Positions 44,370 to 52,900 of a stretch of 64,000 nt of DNA are shown here, in pieces (position 1 is the stretch's first letter; the number at the start of each line of letters is the position of its first letter). The translations under genes were made by a program, and so were the position numbers. This stretch comes from Clostridia bacterium. GTDB taxonomy: Bacteria > Bacillota > Clostridia > Christensenellales > UBA1242. The notes under the pieces were generated by a model that worked only from the letters and a program-made list of their open reading frames with translations, was not told the DNA's origin and did no database searches. Where the stretch lies: positions 49,296 to 113,295 of the forward strand of contig JAFTKS010000004.1 of NCBI GenBank assembly GCA_017453125.1. The letters are read 5' to 3'.

Positions 44370-45440
44370 TTATAGAGTGATTCTTTCTAATTTTTCTTTC
44401 TGTTCTGCCACAGATAAACTTGCTATAAGGTCGTCCAAATTACCATTCAAGAACGAATCAAGATTGTAAGAAGTATAATTGATTCTATGGTCAGTTAGTC
44501 TGCTCTGAGGATAATTATATGTCCTTATTCTTTCTGACCTATCACCAGTTCCAACCTGATTACGTCTATTATTTGCATACTCTTGGTCAATCTGCATTTG
44601 ATAATGGTCGTATAGTTTACTTTTCATAATAGACATTGCTTTTTCTCTATTCTTAATCTGAGACCTTTCATCTTGACAAGCAACAACTATTCCAGTTGGA
44701 ATGTGTGTGATTCTTACCGCACTATCTGTAGTATTTACGTGCTGACCACCAGCGCCACCACTACGATAAACATCTATTTGCAAATCTTTCTCATTGATTT
44801 CTACATCAACCTCTTCGTGTTCTGGAAGAACAGCTACAGTTGCTGTACTTGTATGTATTCTTCCTGAACTTTCGGTCTCTGGCACTCTTTGAACTCTATG
44901 AACGCCACTTTCGTATTTGAACTTACTATACGCACCCTTGCCTGCAATTCTCAAAGACGCCTCTTTAACTCCACCTAACTCTGTTTCGTTGGTATCAAGA
45001 ATCTCAACCTTCCAACGTTTGCTATCTGCATACATTGAATACATTCTAAGAAGAACTCCACCAAATAGACTTGCCTCTTCTCCGCCAGCACCTGAGCGAA
45101 TCTCTATAATAACGTTTCTCTCGTCATTATCATCTTTTGGAAGAAGAAGAATTTTGATATGCTCATCTAGTTCCTCGAGTTTCTTTTTGCTAGTTTCAAT
45201 CTCGTCATTGAGCATACTTCTCATTTCGTTGTCAGTTTCGGTTTCAAGTAGTTCAGTATCTGCATCAATCACAGACAATACCTTGGAATACTCGTCATAC
45301 GCCTGACTAATTGGCTCTAGGTCATTGTATTCTTTGCAAAGTTCGGAATATTTCTTGGAATTGGCAATAACCTCAGGTTTGAGCATTTCTTTCTCAACTT
45401 CAAGGAATTTCTCTTTTAGAAATCTTATTTTATTTAACAT
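44370..45440 (-). CDS. prfA: Peptide chain release factor 1
   Basis: A 356-residue class I release factor. GGQ is in RSGGAGGQHVNTTDS near residue 230, and the codon-recognition region near 180-190 reads VQRVPETES, the P-E-T of RF1 that reads UAA/UAG. The start is set at MLNKIRF (45440), which overlaps prmC by 11 bases; a further upstream Met (45467) would add residues not found in the family. It lies directly downstream of prmC, whose product methylates its GGQ glutamine. Confidence 0.95.
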   Translation of the reverse strand: MLNKIRFLKEKFLEVEKEMLKPEVIANSKKYSELCKEYNDLEPISQAYDEYSKVLSVIDADTELLETETDNEMRSMLNDEIETSKKKLEELDEHIKILLLPKDDNDERNVIIEIRSGAGGEEASLFGGVLLRMYSMYADSKRWKVEILDTNETELGGVKEASLRIAGKGAYSKFKYESGVHRVQRVPETESSGRIHTSTATVAVLPEHEEVDVEINEKDLQIDVYRSGGAGGQHVNTTDSAVRITHIPTGIVVACQDERSQIKNREKAMSIMKSKLYDHYQMQIDQEYANNRRNQVGTGDRSERIRTYNYPQSRLTDHRINYTSYNLDSFLNGNLDDLIASLSVAEQKEKLERITL

Positions 45441-46329
45441 CGTTTTCTCTCTTTCTAGCGACAACAAATCTATCTATGCCACTATAATCTTTTATAACTT
45501 CAATATCTTCAAAGTCTTTCTCAAGCATTTTTACAACGCTTTCGGCTTGGTCATATCCAACTTCGAAATAAATCTTGCCAACACCATTCTCACTATTTAT
45601 ATGCTTTGGTGCAGACCTAATAATCTCCCTATAAAAACTCAAGCCGTCTTTTCCACCATCAAGAGCAAGAACGGGGTCAAAGTCTTTGACTTCAATCTCT
45701 AGTTTGATTAATTCTTGCGTTTGAATATATGGCGGATTACAAACTATTATATCATATGAATATGGGATATTTGCAAACAAATCACTCACAATAAATGTCG
45801 GATTAACGGGAGGTATGCCTTCATTTTTCTTCAGTTCGTTATTCAACTTGCAATTTTTCTTTGAAATACTTATTGCTTTTTTGCTAATATCTGACAAAGA
45901 AACTTTGGCATTGGTATTCATAGCAATGGAAAGTCCCAAACAACCACTTCCCGAACACAAGTCAAGTACAGACAAAGGCGTCTCATACTTATTGGCTTTA
46001 TATAATTTTTTGAGGTCTTTTATAACCATCTCAGAAAGCAGTTCTGTCTCTTGTCTTGGCGTCAAAACATTCTTATCAAAAGGTATTCTTAGCCCATAAA
46101 ACTCGGTAAAGCCAAGAAGTTTGTCAAGAGGCACACGACTAGCCCTCTTCTCAATCAACTTCAGATATTTCTTCTGTTGTTTTTCGTTGATTTCTTGAAC
46201 TTTCACGAGTTCTGACTTATCAATACCAAGCACAAAAGATAGTAAATATTCAGCCGAAATTTTCGCATCGGGAATATCTTGATCTTTTAGATATTTAATT
46301 GCATCTTTCAAAACGATATCTTTTTTCAT
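45430..46329 (-). CDS. prmC: Release factor glutamine methyltransferase
   Basis: A 299-residue HemK/PrmC. An N-terminal helical domain (~1-75) is followed by the link LLGFTEFYGLRIPFD, motif I VLDLCSGSGCLGLSIA near residue 120, and the hallmark IIVCNPPYIQ near 195 that binds the Gln substrate. It uses SAM to methylate the GGQ Gln of RF1 and RF2. SD GGGAG. The overlap with prfA fits the usual gene pairing. Confidence 0.95.
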   Translation of the reverse strand: MKKDIVLKDAIKYLKDQDIPDAKISAEYLLSFVLGIDKSELVKVQEINEKQQKKYLKLIEKRASRVPLDKLLGFTEFYGLRIPFDKNVLTPRQETELLSEMVIKDLKKLYKANKYETPLSVLDLCSGSGCLGLSIAMNTNAKVSLSDISKKAISISKKNCKLNNELKKNEGIPPVNPTFIVSDLFANIPYSYDIIVCNPPYIQTQELIKLEIEVKDFDPVLALDGGKDGLSFYREIIRSAPKHINSENGVGKIYFEVGYDQAESVVKMLEKDFEDIEVIKDYSGIDRFVVARKRENDVK

Positions 46330-46349
46330 TCTTCATCTCCCGTACAAAG

Positions 46350-46377
46350 AAAAATAGGCAAGAAAAATTCCTGCCTA
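46350..46377 (-). terminator. Terminator after rpmE
   Basis: Minus strand TAGGCAGGAA pairs with TTCTTGCCTA, then five T. It lies between rpmE and prmC and may partly separate them. Confidence 0.75.
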
Positions 46378-46386
46378 TAATTTCAA

Positions 46387-46593
46387 TTAATCTAGATTGT
46401 GTTTTTTCTTAAATTTCTCTACTCTACCAGCAGTGTCAACAAGTTTTTGTTTGCCAGAATAGAATGGGTGACATTTATCACACACATCAATTCTAATAGT
46501 GTCGCCTTTTGTTGTAGATTTAGTTTTAAATTTAGAGCCACAAACACAAACAACTTCCACTTCGTGATAATCTGGATGTATGCCTTGTTTCAT
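46387..46593 (-). CDS. rpmE: Ribosomal protein L31, zinc type
   Basis: A 68-residue L31. [22 protein letters not shown] has the first Cys pair and [21 protein letters not shown] the second, so this is the zinc-binding C+ form. L31 bridges the two ribosomal subunits. ATG at 46593 has AGAGGTGA upstream; a GTG three codons earlier is less likely. Confidence 0.95.
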   Translation of the reverse strand: MKQGIHPDYHEVEVVCVCGSKFKTKSTTKGDTIRIDVCDKCHPFYSGKQKLVDTAGRVEKFKKKHNLD

Positions 46594-46700
46594 AATACTC
46601 ACCTCTTTATATATTAATGCTTTTATATTTTATATGACTTTTGAGTATTTGTCAAGACTTTTCAACATTTTTCTTCAAACGCATACAAGAAGTTTCTGTG

Positions 46701-48065
46701 CTAATTTTCTTTTTTTAACCGCTTTTTGAGTTTATCAGCCAAGTCCCCCGCACCTAGCACCAAAATGCAATCAAAATCACCAGCCTTTTTTCGAATATAC
46801 TTCTCTATGTCAACAATATCGTCCATATACCGAATAGCCCTATTTTCAATAGACGTTTTATCTATCTTTTCAGCAATAAGTTTGTGATACAAATCCATTG
46901 CAGTCCCGCCTACAATCACATCTTCCCTAGCAGGATAAGTCTTGAATAACACCAAATCATTTAACTCAGACAAAACCTCTACAAACTCATCAAAAAGCCC
47001 TAATGTCCGAGAATATGTATGTGGCTGAAAAATATATAGTACACGACTATACGCCCCAGATATTCCCTCTATACTACACTTGAGTTCGGTTGGGTGGTGT
47101 GCATAGTCTATAATTACATTGCACCCATCACAAGTGGCTATTTTTTCGTATCGTCTTCCTACTCCAAGGAATCCAGCAATCGCATCAACAATTGTATCTT
47201 TGTCAATACCACATTCAACCGCTACTGCTATTGCAAACAAAGTATTTGTAATATTATGTAGCCCAATCATATTTAGCCTAACTTCTGCCCAAAAATGAGC
47301 CTTAAAGTACACAGCAAACAAGTACCCGCAAGTATCGCCCTTAATAAACCTTGCCTCCCAACCATCTGCCGAGTTTATAATAGTTCCAGATTTTTTCAAA
47401 GTAATATCCCTTGGACAAACTATACTGCCACAATTATCCGCAAACCTTTCAAAAGCACTCTGAATAGCCCCAATCCCCGAATAATAATCAACGTGATCAA
47501 GGTCAATATTAGTAATGACACCAATATGTGGTCGCAAGTACCGAAAACTCTCTCGATACTCACACGCCTCGACTATAAAGTACTCACTACCACCAATTAT
47601 GGTATTACCCTTGAGAGACACACTCTCACCACCAATATGTATAGTTGGATTCTTCTCTGCTTTCACGAAGATTTCCCCAATTAATGCGGTGGTTGTAGTC
47701 TTTCCGTGAGTACCCGCAATAGCGACTACTTTGTCATAACTTTGGGAAACCACTCCTAAAAACTCCGAACGCTCAACCACCTCTATGCCCAACTCTTTGG
47801 CTCGGATAATTTCTGGATTTGTAGCATTTATAGCACCCGAGAACACCACCAAATCAATGTCCTTAGAGATATTTTTTTCGTCGTGAGACTTGAAAATAGT
47901 TATGCCCATATCTTCAAGTACTTGAATTTCCGCACTCGAGCCACTATCACTACCCGAGACCTTAATTCCAGAATCGACCACCATTTTGGCTAGCCCCGAC
48001 ATACTAATTCCGCCAATTCCTATAAAATATATATGAGATTTGTGTAATTTGCTTAAATTTTTCAT
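46701..48065 (-). CDS. murC: UDP-N-acetylmuramate-L-alanine ligase
   Basis: A 454-residue Mur ligase. The N-terminal Rossmann part reads HIYFIGIGGISMSGLAKM, the ATP P-loop VVAIAGTHGKTTTTALIG (~residue 110), and the central NIDLDHVDYY and DYAHHPTE blocks are intact. It adds L-Ala to UDP-MurNAc, the first amino acid of the peptidoglycan stem, in the cytosol. No Shine-Dalgarno precedes the ATG; a TATAAA lies 5 bases upstream, so a leaderless start is possible. Divergent from spoVG over ~105 bases. Confidence 0.95.
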   Translation of the reverse strand: MKNLSKLHKSHIYFIGIGGISMSGLAKMVVDSGIKVSGSDSGSSAEIQVLEDMGITIFKSHDEKNISKDIDLVVFSGAINATNPEIIRAKELGIEVVERSEFLGVVSQSYDKVVAIAGTHGKTTTTALIGEIFVKAEKNPTIHIGGESVSLKGNTIIGGSEYFIVEACEYRESFRYLRPHIGVITNIDLDHVDYYSGIGAIQSAFERFADNCGSIVCPRDITLKKSGTIINSADGWEARFIKGDTCGYLFAVYFKAHFWAEVRLNMIGLHNITNTLFAIAVAVECGIDKDTIVDAIAGFLGVGRRYEKIATCDGCNVIIDYAHHPTELKCSIEGISGAYSRVLYIFQPHTYSRTLGLFDEFVEVLSELNDLVLFKTYPAREDVIVGGTAMDLYHKLIAEKIDKTSIENRAIRYMDDIVDIEKYIRKKAGDFDCILVLGAGDLADKLKKRLKKEN

Positions 48066-48094
48066 AATATTTTATATGAAACTATTTAAAAAAG

Positions 48095-48124
48095 TTGTTA
48101 AAAAATAAAAAATCGTGCTAAAAT
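48095..48124 (+). promoter_or_regulatory. Probable promoter of spoVG
   Basis: TTGTTA at 48095-48100, 18-base spacer, TAAAAT at 48119-48124. In Bacillus spoVG is sigma-H dependent; I do not see a clear sigma-H site here. Confidence 0.45.
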
Positions 48125-48170
48125 AAAAGTAGCAAAAGATGCTAATATAAAAAGGAAAAGGTACACGATA

Positions 48171-48440
48171 TTGAAAATTACTGACATTCGCATCCGCATT
48201 GTTCCAAACGAAGAAAGCAAACTAAAGGCTGTTGCATCAATTACAATTGATGACTGCTTTGTAGTTCACGACATCAAAGTTTTGGAAGGAAACCAAGGAT
48301 ACTTCGTAAGTATGCCTAGTAGAAAGACTCCAGAAGGTGAATACAAAGATGTAGCACACCCTATCAACACTCCTACTAGAGAAGAAATCAATAAATTGGT
48401 TCTTGCTAAGTACGAAGAAGAGAAAAACGCAAAAGCATAA
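48171..48440 (+). CDS. spoVG: SpoVG RNA/DNA-binding regulator
   Basis: An 89-residue SpoVG: KITDIRIRIV at the start, LKAVASITIDDCFVVHDIKV in the middle, and the conserved FVSMPSRKTPEGEYKDVAHP. SpoVG is a small dimer that binds nucleic acid and influences septation, sporulation and surface gene expression in Firmicutes. Translation starts with TTG at 48171, after AAGGAAAAGG; no ATG is available near the family start. The stop codon lies in a terminator-like hairpin. Confidence 0.95.
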   Translation: MKITDIRIRIVPNEESKLKAVASITIDDCFVVHDIKVLEGNQGYFVSMPSRKTPEGEYKDVAHPINTPTREEINKLVLAKYEEEKNAKA

Positions 48441-48458
48441 TGCTTTGAGTTTTTAAAC
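48433..48458 (+). terminator. Terminator-like hairpin overlapping the spoVG stop codon
   Basis: AAAGCA/TGCTTT stem with the TAA stop as loop, then GAG and five T. Confidence 0.65.
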
Positions 48459-48551
48459 CCTAGGGAGAAAGTGTCCACGACACTTCAAAGACTACTTATT
48501 TGACGATTGCCCACAGCGTGAAGCATCTTGAAAAACGTAGTCTTTTATTTT
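48459..48551 (+). ncRNA. Candidate structured RNA after spoVG
   Basis: A 93-base stretch, GC-richer than its surroundings. It has a CCCTAGGG palindrome, the hairpin AAGTGT/ACACTT and a 9-bp closing stem AAAGACTAC (48487-48495) with GTAGTCTTT (48537-48545) ending in TTTTATTTT. The 41-base loop has its own weak pairings. It matches no riboswitch or housekeeping RNA I know. It may be a separate small RNA, a 3' UTR-derived RNA or simply an elaborate terminator. Confidence 0.4.
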
Positions 48552-48576
48552 CCAGTCATTTCAATATTTAAAATAT

Positions 48577-48613
48577 AACCAAATCTAAAAATAGATTTGG
48601 TTTTTTATTTTCA
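48577..48613 (+). terminator. Intrinsic terminator
   Basis: AACCAAATCT/AGATTTGGTT stem with AAAAAT loop and TTTTTTATTTT after it on the plus strand; the last of three plus-strand terminator-like hairpins behind spoVG. Confidence 0.85.
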
Positions 48614-48687
48614 AACAAATATCTAATATAAACACATAATTAATATTTATTTTTATAGTAAAAATTTATTTACATTAAACACAAACA

Positions 48688-49557
48688 CTATGCTTGCACA
48701 TAACTAGATGCATCAAAAGTGAAGTCTTCCGCAAGACGCGAGAATGTATACTTTAATAAGCCGTGTTCTTCTTCAGCTAAACCAGTATTTATAGTTAAAG
48801 AAGAAATTTTACCATTCTTAAATTCAATATTCAAACGTGACACATAGAACTCTTCAGACTCTGCATCAAACATATTCGAAACAAGTCCAAAACTCATTGT
48901 TTCATCGTCAATTTTATTCATACTATAATATGTTGAACAATTTGGTGTTTTAATACTCATTAATATATTAGTAATCGCCATACATACATCTTCTACACTA
49001 TGTACTGGATAATCAGCTAGAAATCCATCATAATCAAACATATTAATCTGAGCATAATGATCTACAACTTCTTCCTGCCAAAGGTTTTGCACTCCGTCAT
49101 AGGCATAATTTGTATAGTTTTTAGTCTTATATTTTTGTTCATCATCTTCTATAGTTTGTTGGATTTCTTGATATTTTACAATTTGACAATTACCCTGATA
49201 ATATTCTGCAAAAAACTTATATACTTTTGTTTCTTGGTTTAAATAAGATTTATAATCTATTTCAGTTCTTTCAGAAATTTTCTCACCAAATTGAGAATAG
49301 TATGTGAATGTTTTCTTATACTGAAAACCAGCATCTTCCCTTGAATTTTCCATATCTAGTGCAAGATACTGCATAAGTACATTTTCTGCCACGTCACTTG
49401 TATAATTATTCTGCATTTCAAAATAATCATTTGTTTGAGTAATTGCATTGTTAAGAGCCTGTTGGTCTATATTTATTTTAGAATCGCAACCAGCAAGGCA
49501 ACCCATACCCACTAGCCCCAAACAAGCTCCAGCTATAATTTTTTTTGTTTTATTCAT
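48688..49557 (-). CDS. Lipoprotein of unknown function, phase-variable promoter
   Basis: A 289-residue protein. The signal peptide ends in the lipobox CLAGC (Cys ~22), so it should be lipid-anchored. The mature part is beta-rich and acidic with many Tyr/Asn (SYLNQETKVYKFFAEYY). I do not recognise the family; the fold could be LolA/LppX-like given long beta strands and repeated YxxxF patterns, but this is a guess. ATG at 49557 has GGAGGAAC upstream and is preferred over the Met at 49596, which precedes the Shine-Dalgarno. The promoter holds a G9 run. Confidence 0.82.
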   Translation of the reverse strand: MNKTKKIIAGACLGLVGMGCLAGCDSKINIDQQALNNAITQTNDYFEMQNNYTSDVAENVLMQYLALDMENSREDAGFQYKKTFTYYSQFGEKISERTEIDYKSYLNQETKVYKFFAEYYQGNCQIVKYQEIQQTIEDDEQKYKTKNYTNYAYDGVQNLWQEEVVDHYAQINMFDYDGFLADYPVHSVEDVCMAITNILMSIKTPNCSTYYSMNKIDDETMSFGLVSNMFDAESEEFYVSRLNIEFKNGKISSLTINTGLAEEEHGLLKYTFSRLAEDFTFDASSYVQA

Positions 49558-49603
49558 TTCTTGTTCCTCCAATTTTTCTTTTGTATCCAAAGACACTTCA
49601 TCA

Positions 49604-49638
49604 ATTATATTCTACCCCCCCCCAAGCACATTTGTCAA
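49604..49638 (-). promoter_or_regulatory. Sigma-A promoter with a G9 tract in the spacer
   Basis: Minus strand TTGACA (49638-49633), then 18 bases including nine G (49623-49615), then TAGAAT (49614-49609). A TATAAT overlaps at 49609-49604, with a 23-base spacer. Loss of one G gives the ideal 17-base spacer. Confidence 0.82.
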
Positions 49639-49647
49639 GTAGTTATA

Positions 49648-49675
49648 AATAAAAAAACGACTCATCTGAGTCATT
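49648..49675 (-). terminator. Small terminator upstream of the lipoprotein promoter
   Basis: Minus strand TGACTC/GAGTCG-type short stem followed by seven T, placed so that read-through from the upstream surface-protein gene would stop before the lipoprotein promoter. Confidence 0.6.
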
Positions 49676-49863
49676 TTGCTATTTGATAAAAAAACCATCA
49701 AAATATTCTAGGTTTTTATCAAAATTAAAAGGAACTAAATTGCCACAATTATATTCAATAGAAATTCATCTAATTTGTCGCTTGATTTCGTTACCCACGC
49801 ATAGTCTGTATGTTCTTCACTCACACGAACAACTGGTTTTTCTTTAAGTTCACACAATTAGAA

Positions 49864-49902
49864 AAAAAAGAAATACCCCAATTCGAGGTATTTCTTTTTT
49901 TT
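49864..49902. terminator. Terminator of the giant surface-protein gene
   Basis: AAAGAAATACC/GGTATTTCTTT stem with T-runs on both strands, just past the stop codon at 49908. Confidence 0.9.
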
Positions 49903-49907
49903 GATTA

Positions 49908-52900
49908 TTAAACTCTTTCGTTTTTAAGTGTTGGATAAGAACCATCTGTGATCTTCCATACACTACTACTGAAGCCTTTGCCTGAATATGTGTTTGCTTT
50001 CTTGATAGATGTTGCACTACATTTTGCATCTACAACATCGTCTTTTGAGAACAAGCCATAGTCATATGCAGGATTATAATAAGCCTTGCCACTAGCGTCA
50101 TAGAATACATAGTTCATAACGAATCCATATACTCTCTTGCCTGTAGCATATTTCTGATGAGGTTCGCCCGCACATACAGCCATAGGTTTATTTCCTGAAC
50201 CAGCGAATGTAACAGCACTATAAGAATATCTTACAACACCAGCAGTACCTGTACCGCCCTTATCGCCAAATCCAGAACTACATTTCAATTGAACTACGAA
50301 ACCTGCTCTATTGCTATTAGCAGAATATCCTTTCAATGTTGCGTGAGTATAACAATTATAGATAACTCCTGATGGAACTGCTGCGAATAATCCGCCAGCA
50401 TATTCGCCTGTAACTGTTACACCAGACTTGACACCAACTCTATTAACGCTGATTTCATAATCTGCAGTTGTAAGGTCCTCTCCTCTATAGCCCTTGCTAC
50501 CAGTTGAGAACTTAAGTGTAATAGATGTAGAAATATTCATTTCTCCACCAACTGCACCAGCATAGTAACCTTTGATAGATGCACTCTTAACAGTTGCAAT
50601 ATTGATAGAACAAGTTGCACTTGTTCCACCAATTGAGCCAACTATTCCGCCCGCATAGTCATTGTCTGTCATATTAGCAGAGATTGTAACGCTATTTGCA
50701 GAACCAACAAGTGCACTTGTAATAGCAGTTGCATTTAGTTTTCCAACAATACCACCCGCATATCCGTGAGCAGAAGAACTCAATTGAACCTTGCCTCCGC
50801 TAACATTACAATTGTTTACTGTTGCGCCTGTAGCATAACCAACTACTCCACCAACACAAGCACCAGATGATTTTGTTGCAGTGATTGTGCAATTACTTGT
50901 AGTACAACCAGAAACTGCAGAACCAGTCTCAGCGTATCCAATCATACCGCCCGCACTATTTTGTGCTGTGATAGTTGAATTCAAAACTGAGCAATAAGAA
51001 ATTGTTGCTTTTCCTCTTGCTACGAATGCACCAGCATAAGTGCCATCAAATAAGGAATCTGAAATATATAATTTTGAAATTGTAGCACCACTTGTATAAC
51101 CAAATAGGCTTGCATAAGTTTGTCCTGTAACATTGATTCCAGAAATAGTTATTTGACTAGTATTACCAGAGATTTTTCCTTTGAAAGGTTGACTCTTTGT
51201 TCCGATTGGAATCCAAGGATTCATTGAACTAACATCAATATCGTTCATAACAATGAACTCATTGTTTGGATAATATCTAACAGCATTAAGTTGTGCTAGG
51301 TTATAGATATATTTGCTATATCCCTTGTACTCGCTAACATAAATTGTAACGCTTGCACTAGCAGAACCTTTTGTAACAGTCACTGTAATTGTTTCTACTA
51401 CACTTGGTGTAAATGTAATAGTATTTGGACCTAAAAAATTACTACTAATACTACCAGACTTACTTCCAGATACAACTATATTACCAGCATCAGAGCCATC
51501 GCTAAGTGTTGCAGTAACTGTCACTTGTTCAGTAACTGAAACATACTGACTAGGGCTAACAGCTAGAGAAATTGTAACAGGTCTTTCAACAACTGTAATT
51601 GTTGCTCTTCTAGTTGCAGTATATCCATTAGCATCTTTTGCTATTGCAGTAATTGTTGAATTACCTATAGCTACAGCTGTTAGCAATCCATTGCTGTCTA
51701 CTGTAACTGCGCCATTGTTTGAAGAAGACCAAGTCAATGTCTGCCAATTTCCACTTGCAGTCATTTGATATGTGTCGCCAACATACATTGTCTTTGTTGC
51801 AGGAGTAATAGATAGACTTACAGTAGATACCGCCTTAACATAAACTGTACAATATGCTTTCTTGCCAGTAGTTGTTGTAGCAGTAATAGTTGTACTACCT
51901 ATACCTTTACCAGTAACAACGCCATTGGAATCAACAGTTGCGATACTATTATTTGCTGATGTCCAAGATTTGATTGTATAATTTGTTCCAGAATGTGAAA
52001 TTGTAGCAGTTGAACCTTGATAAATAGTCAAAGATGAAGTAATTGAAATAGTTTCTGTAGGAACTACTACATTTGTTTTCATAATATCAAAGTATACGTA
52101 TGCAGTACCTTGATAGTTTGGAGTTGCAACTGTAATAGTAAGTGTTGCAGTTCCAGTTTTAATGATTGAGTATTTGATTGAGTTACCATTTGTTGTAGCG
52201 GTAACAACCGAAGCATTTGATGTGCTTACATTATAAGATAGATTTGCACTTGCACTATTTGTAACAGTAATAGTGCCGTTCTTTGTCATAGTGTCATAGT
52301 AGCCTCTAATTGTAGAAGAACTAGTTGTTAGAGTTACACTTTGACTATCTTTGATTGTGAAATAGATATATACTGAGCCATTATATTTGTTTACAGCATC
52401 TTCGCCACTTGCAGTAACTTCAATTACTTGAGTTCCAATATTCTTGATTGTATAACTTAGAGTATTGCCAGCAAGTGAATAATCAACAACACCACTACCA
52501 GACTTGGTTGTTGCCTTTAGTGCATAACCATTATTTCCTGTAATGTTAATTGTTCCATTCAATTGCATTGTGTTAATGTAACCAGTAATGTATAGAGGGT
52601 TTTTATCCTCTGCCTTAAGGGCTAGGTTTGTTTCAGGTTTCTCACTAACAACAACTTTACAAGTAATACTTGCTCCCATAAATTCAGCAGTTAAAGTTGT
52701 CTCTCCAACCTTCTTTGCAACAACACTCTTCTTATCTGCTGACAAGCCAATAATTGAATCATCTGCGATAGTATAATTAATTGAATTGTTTGCATCATTA
52801 CCAACAGGTGTTGGAGAAAGTTCGATATTATGAGCAAGAGTATCATTTACAAACAAATACAATGTATCTGGGCCTGTAAACGAATAAGCAATTTTCTCAA

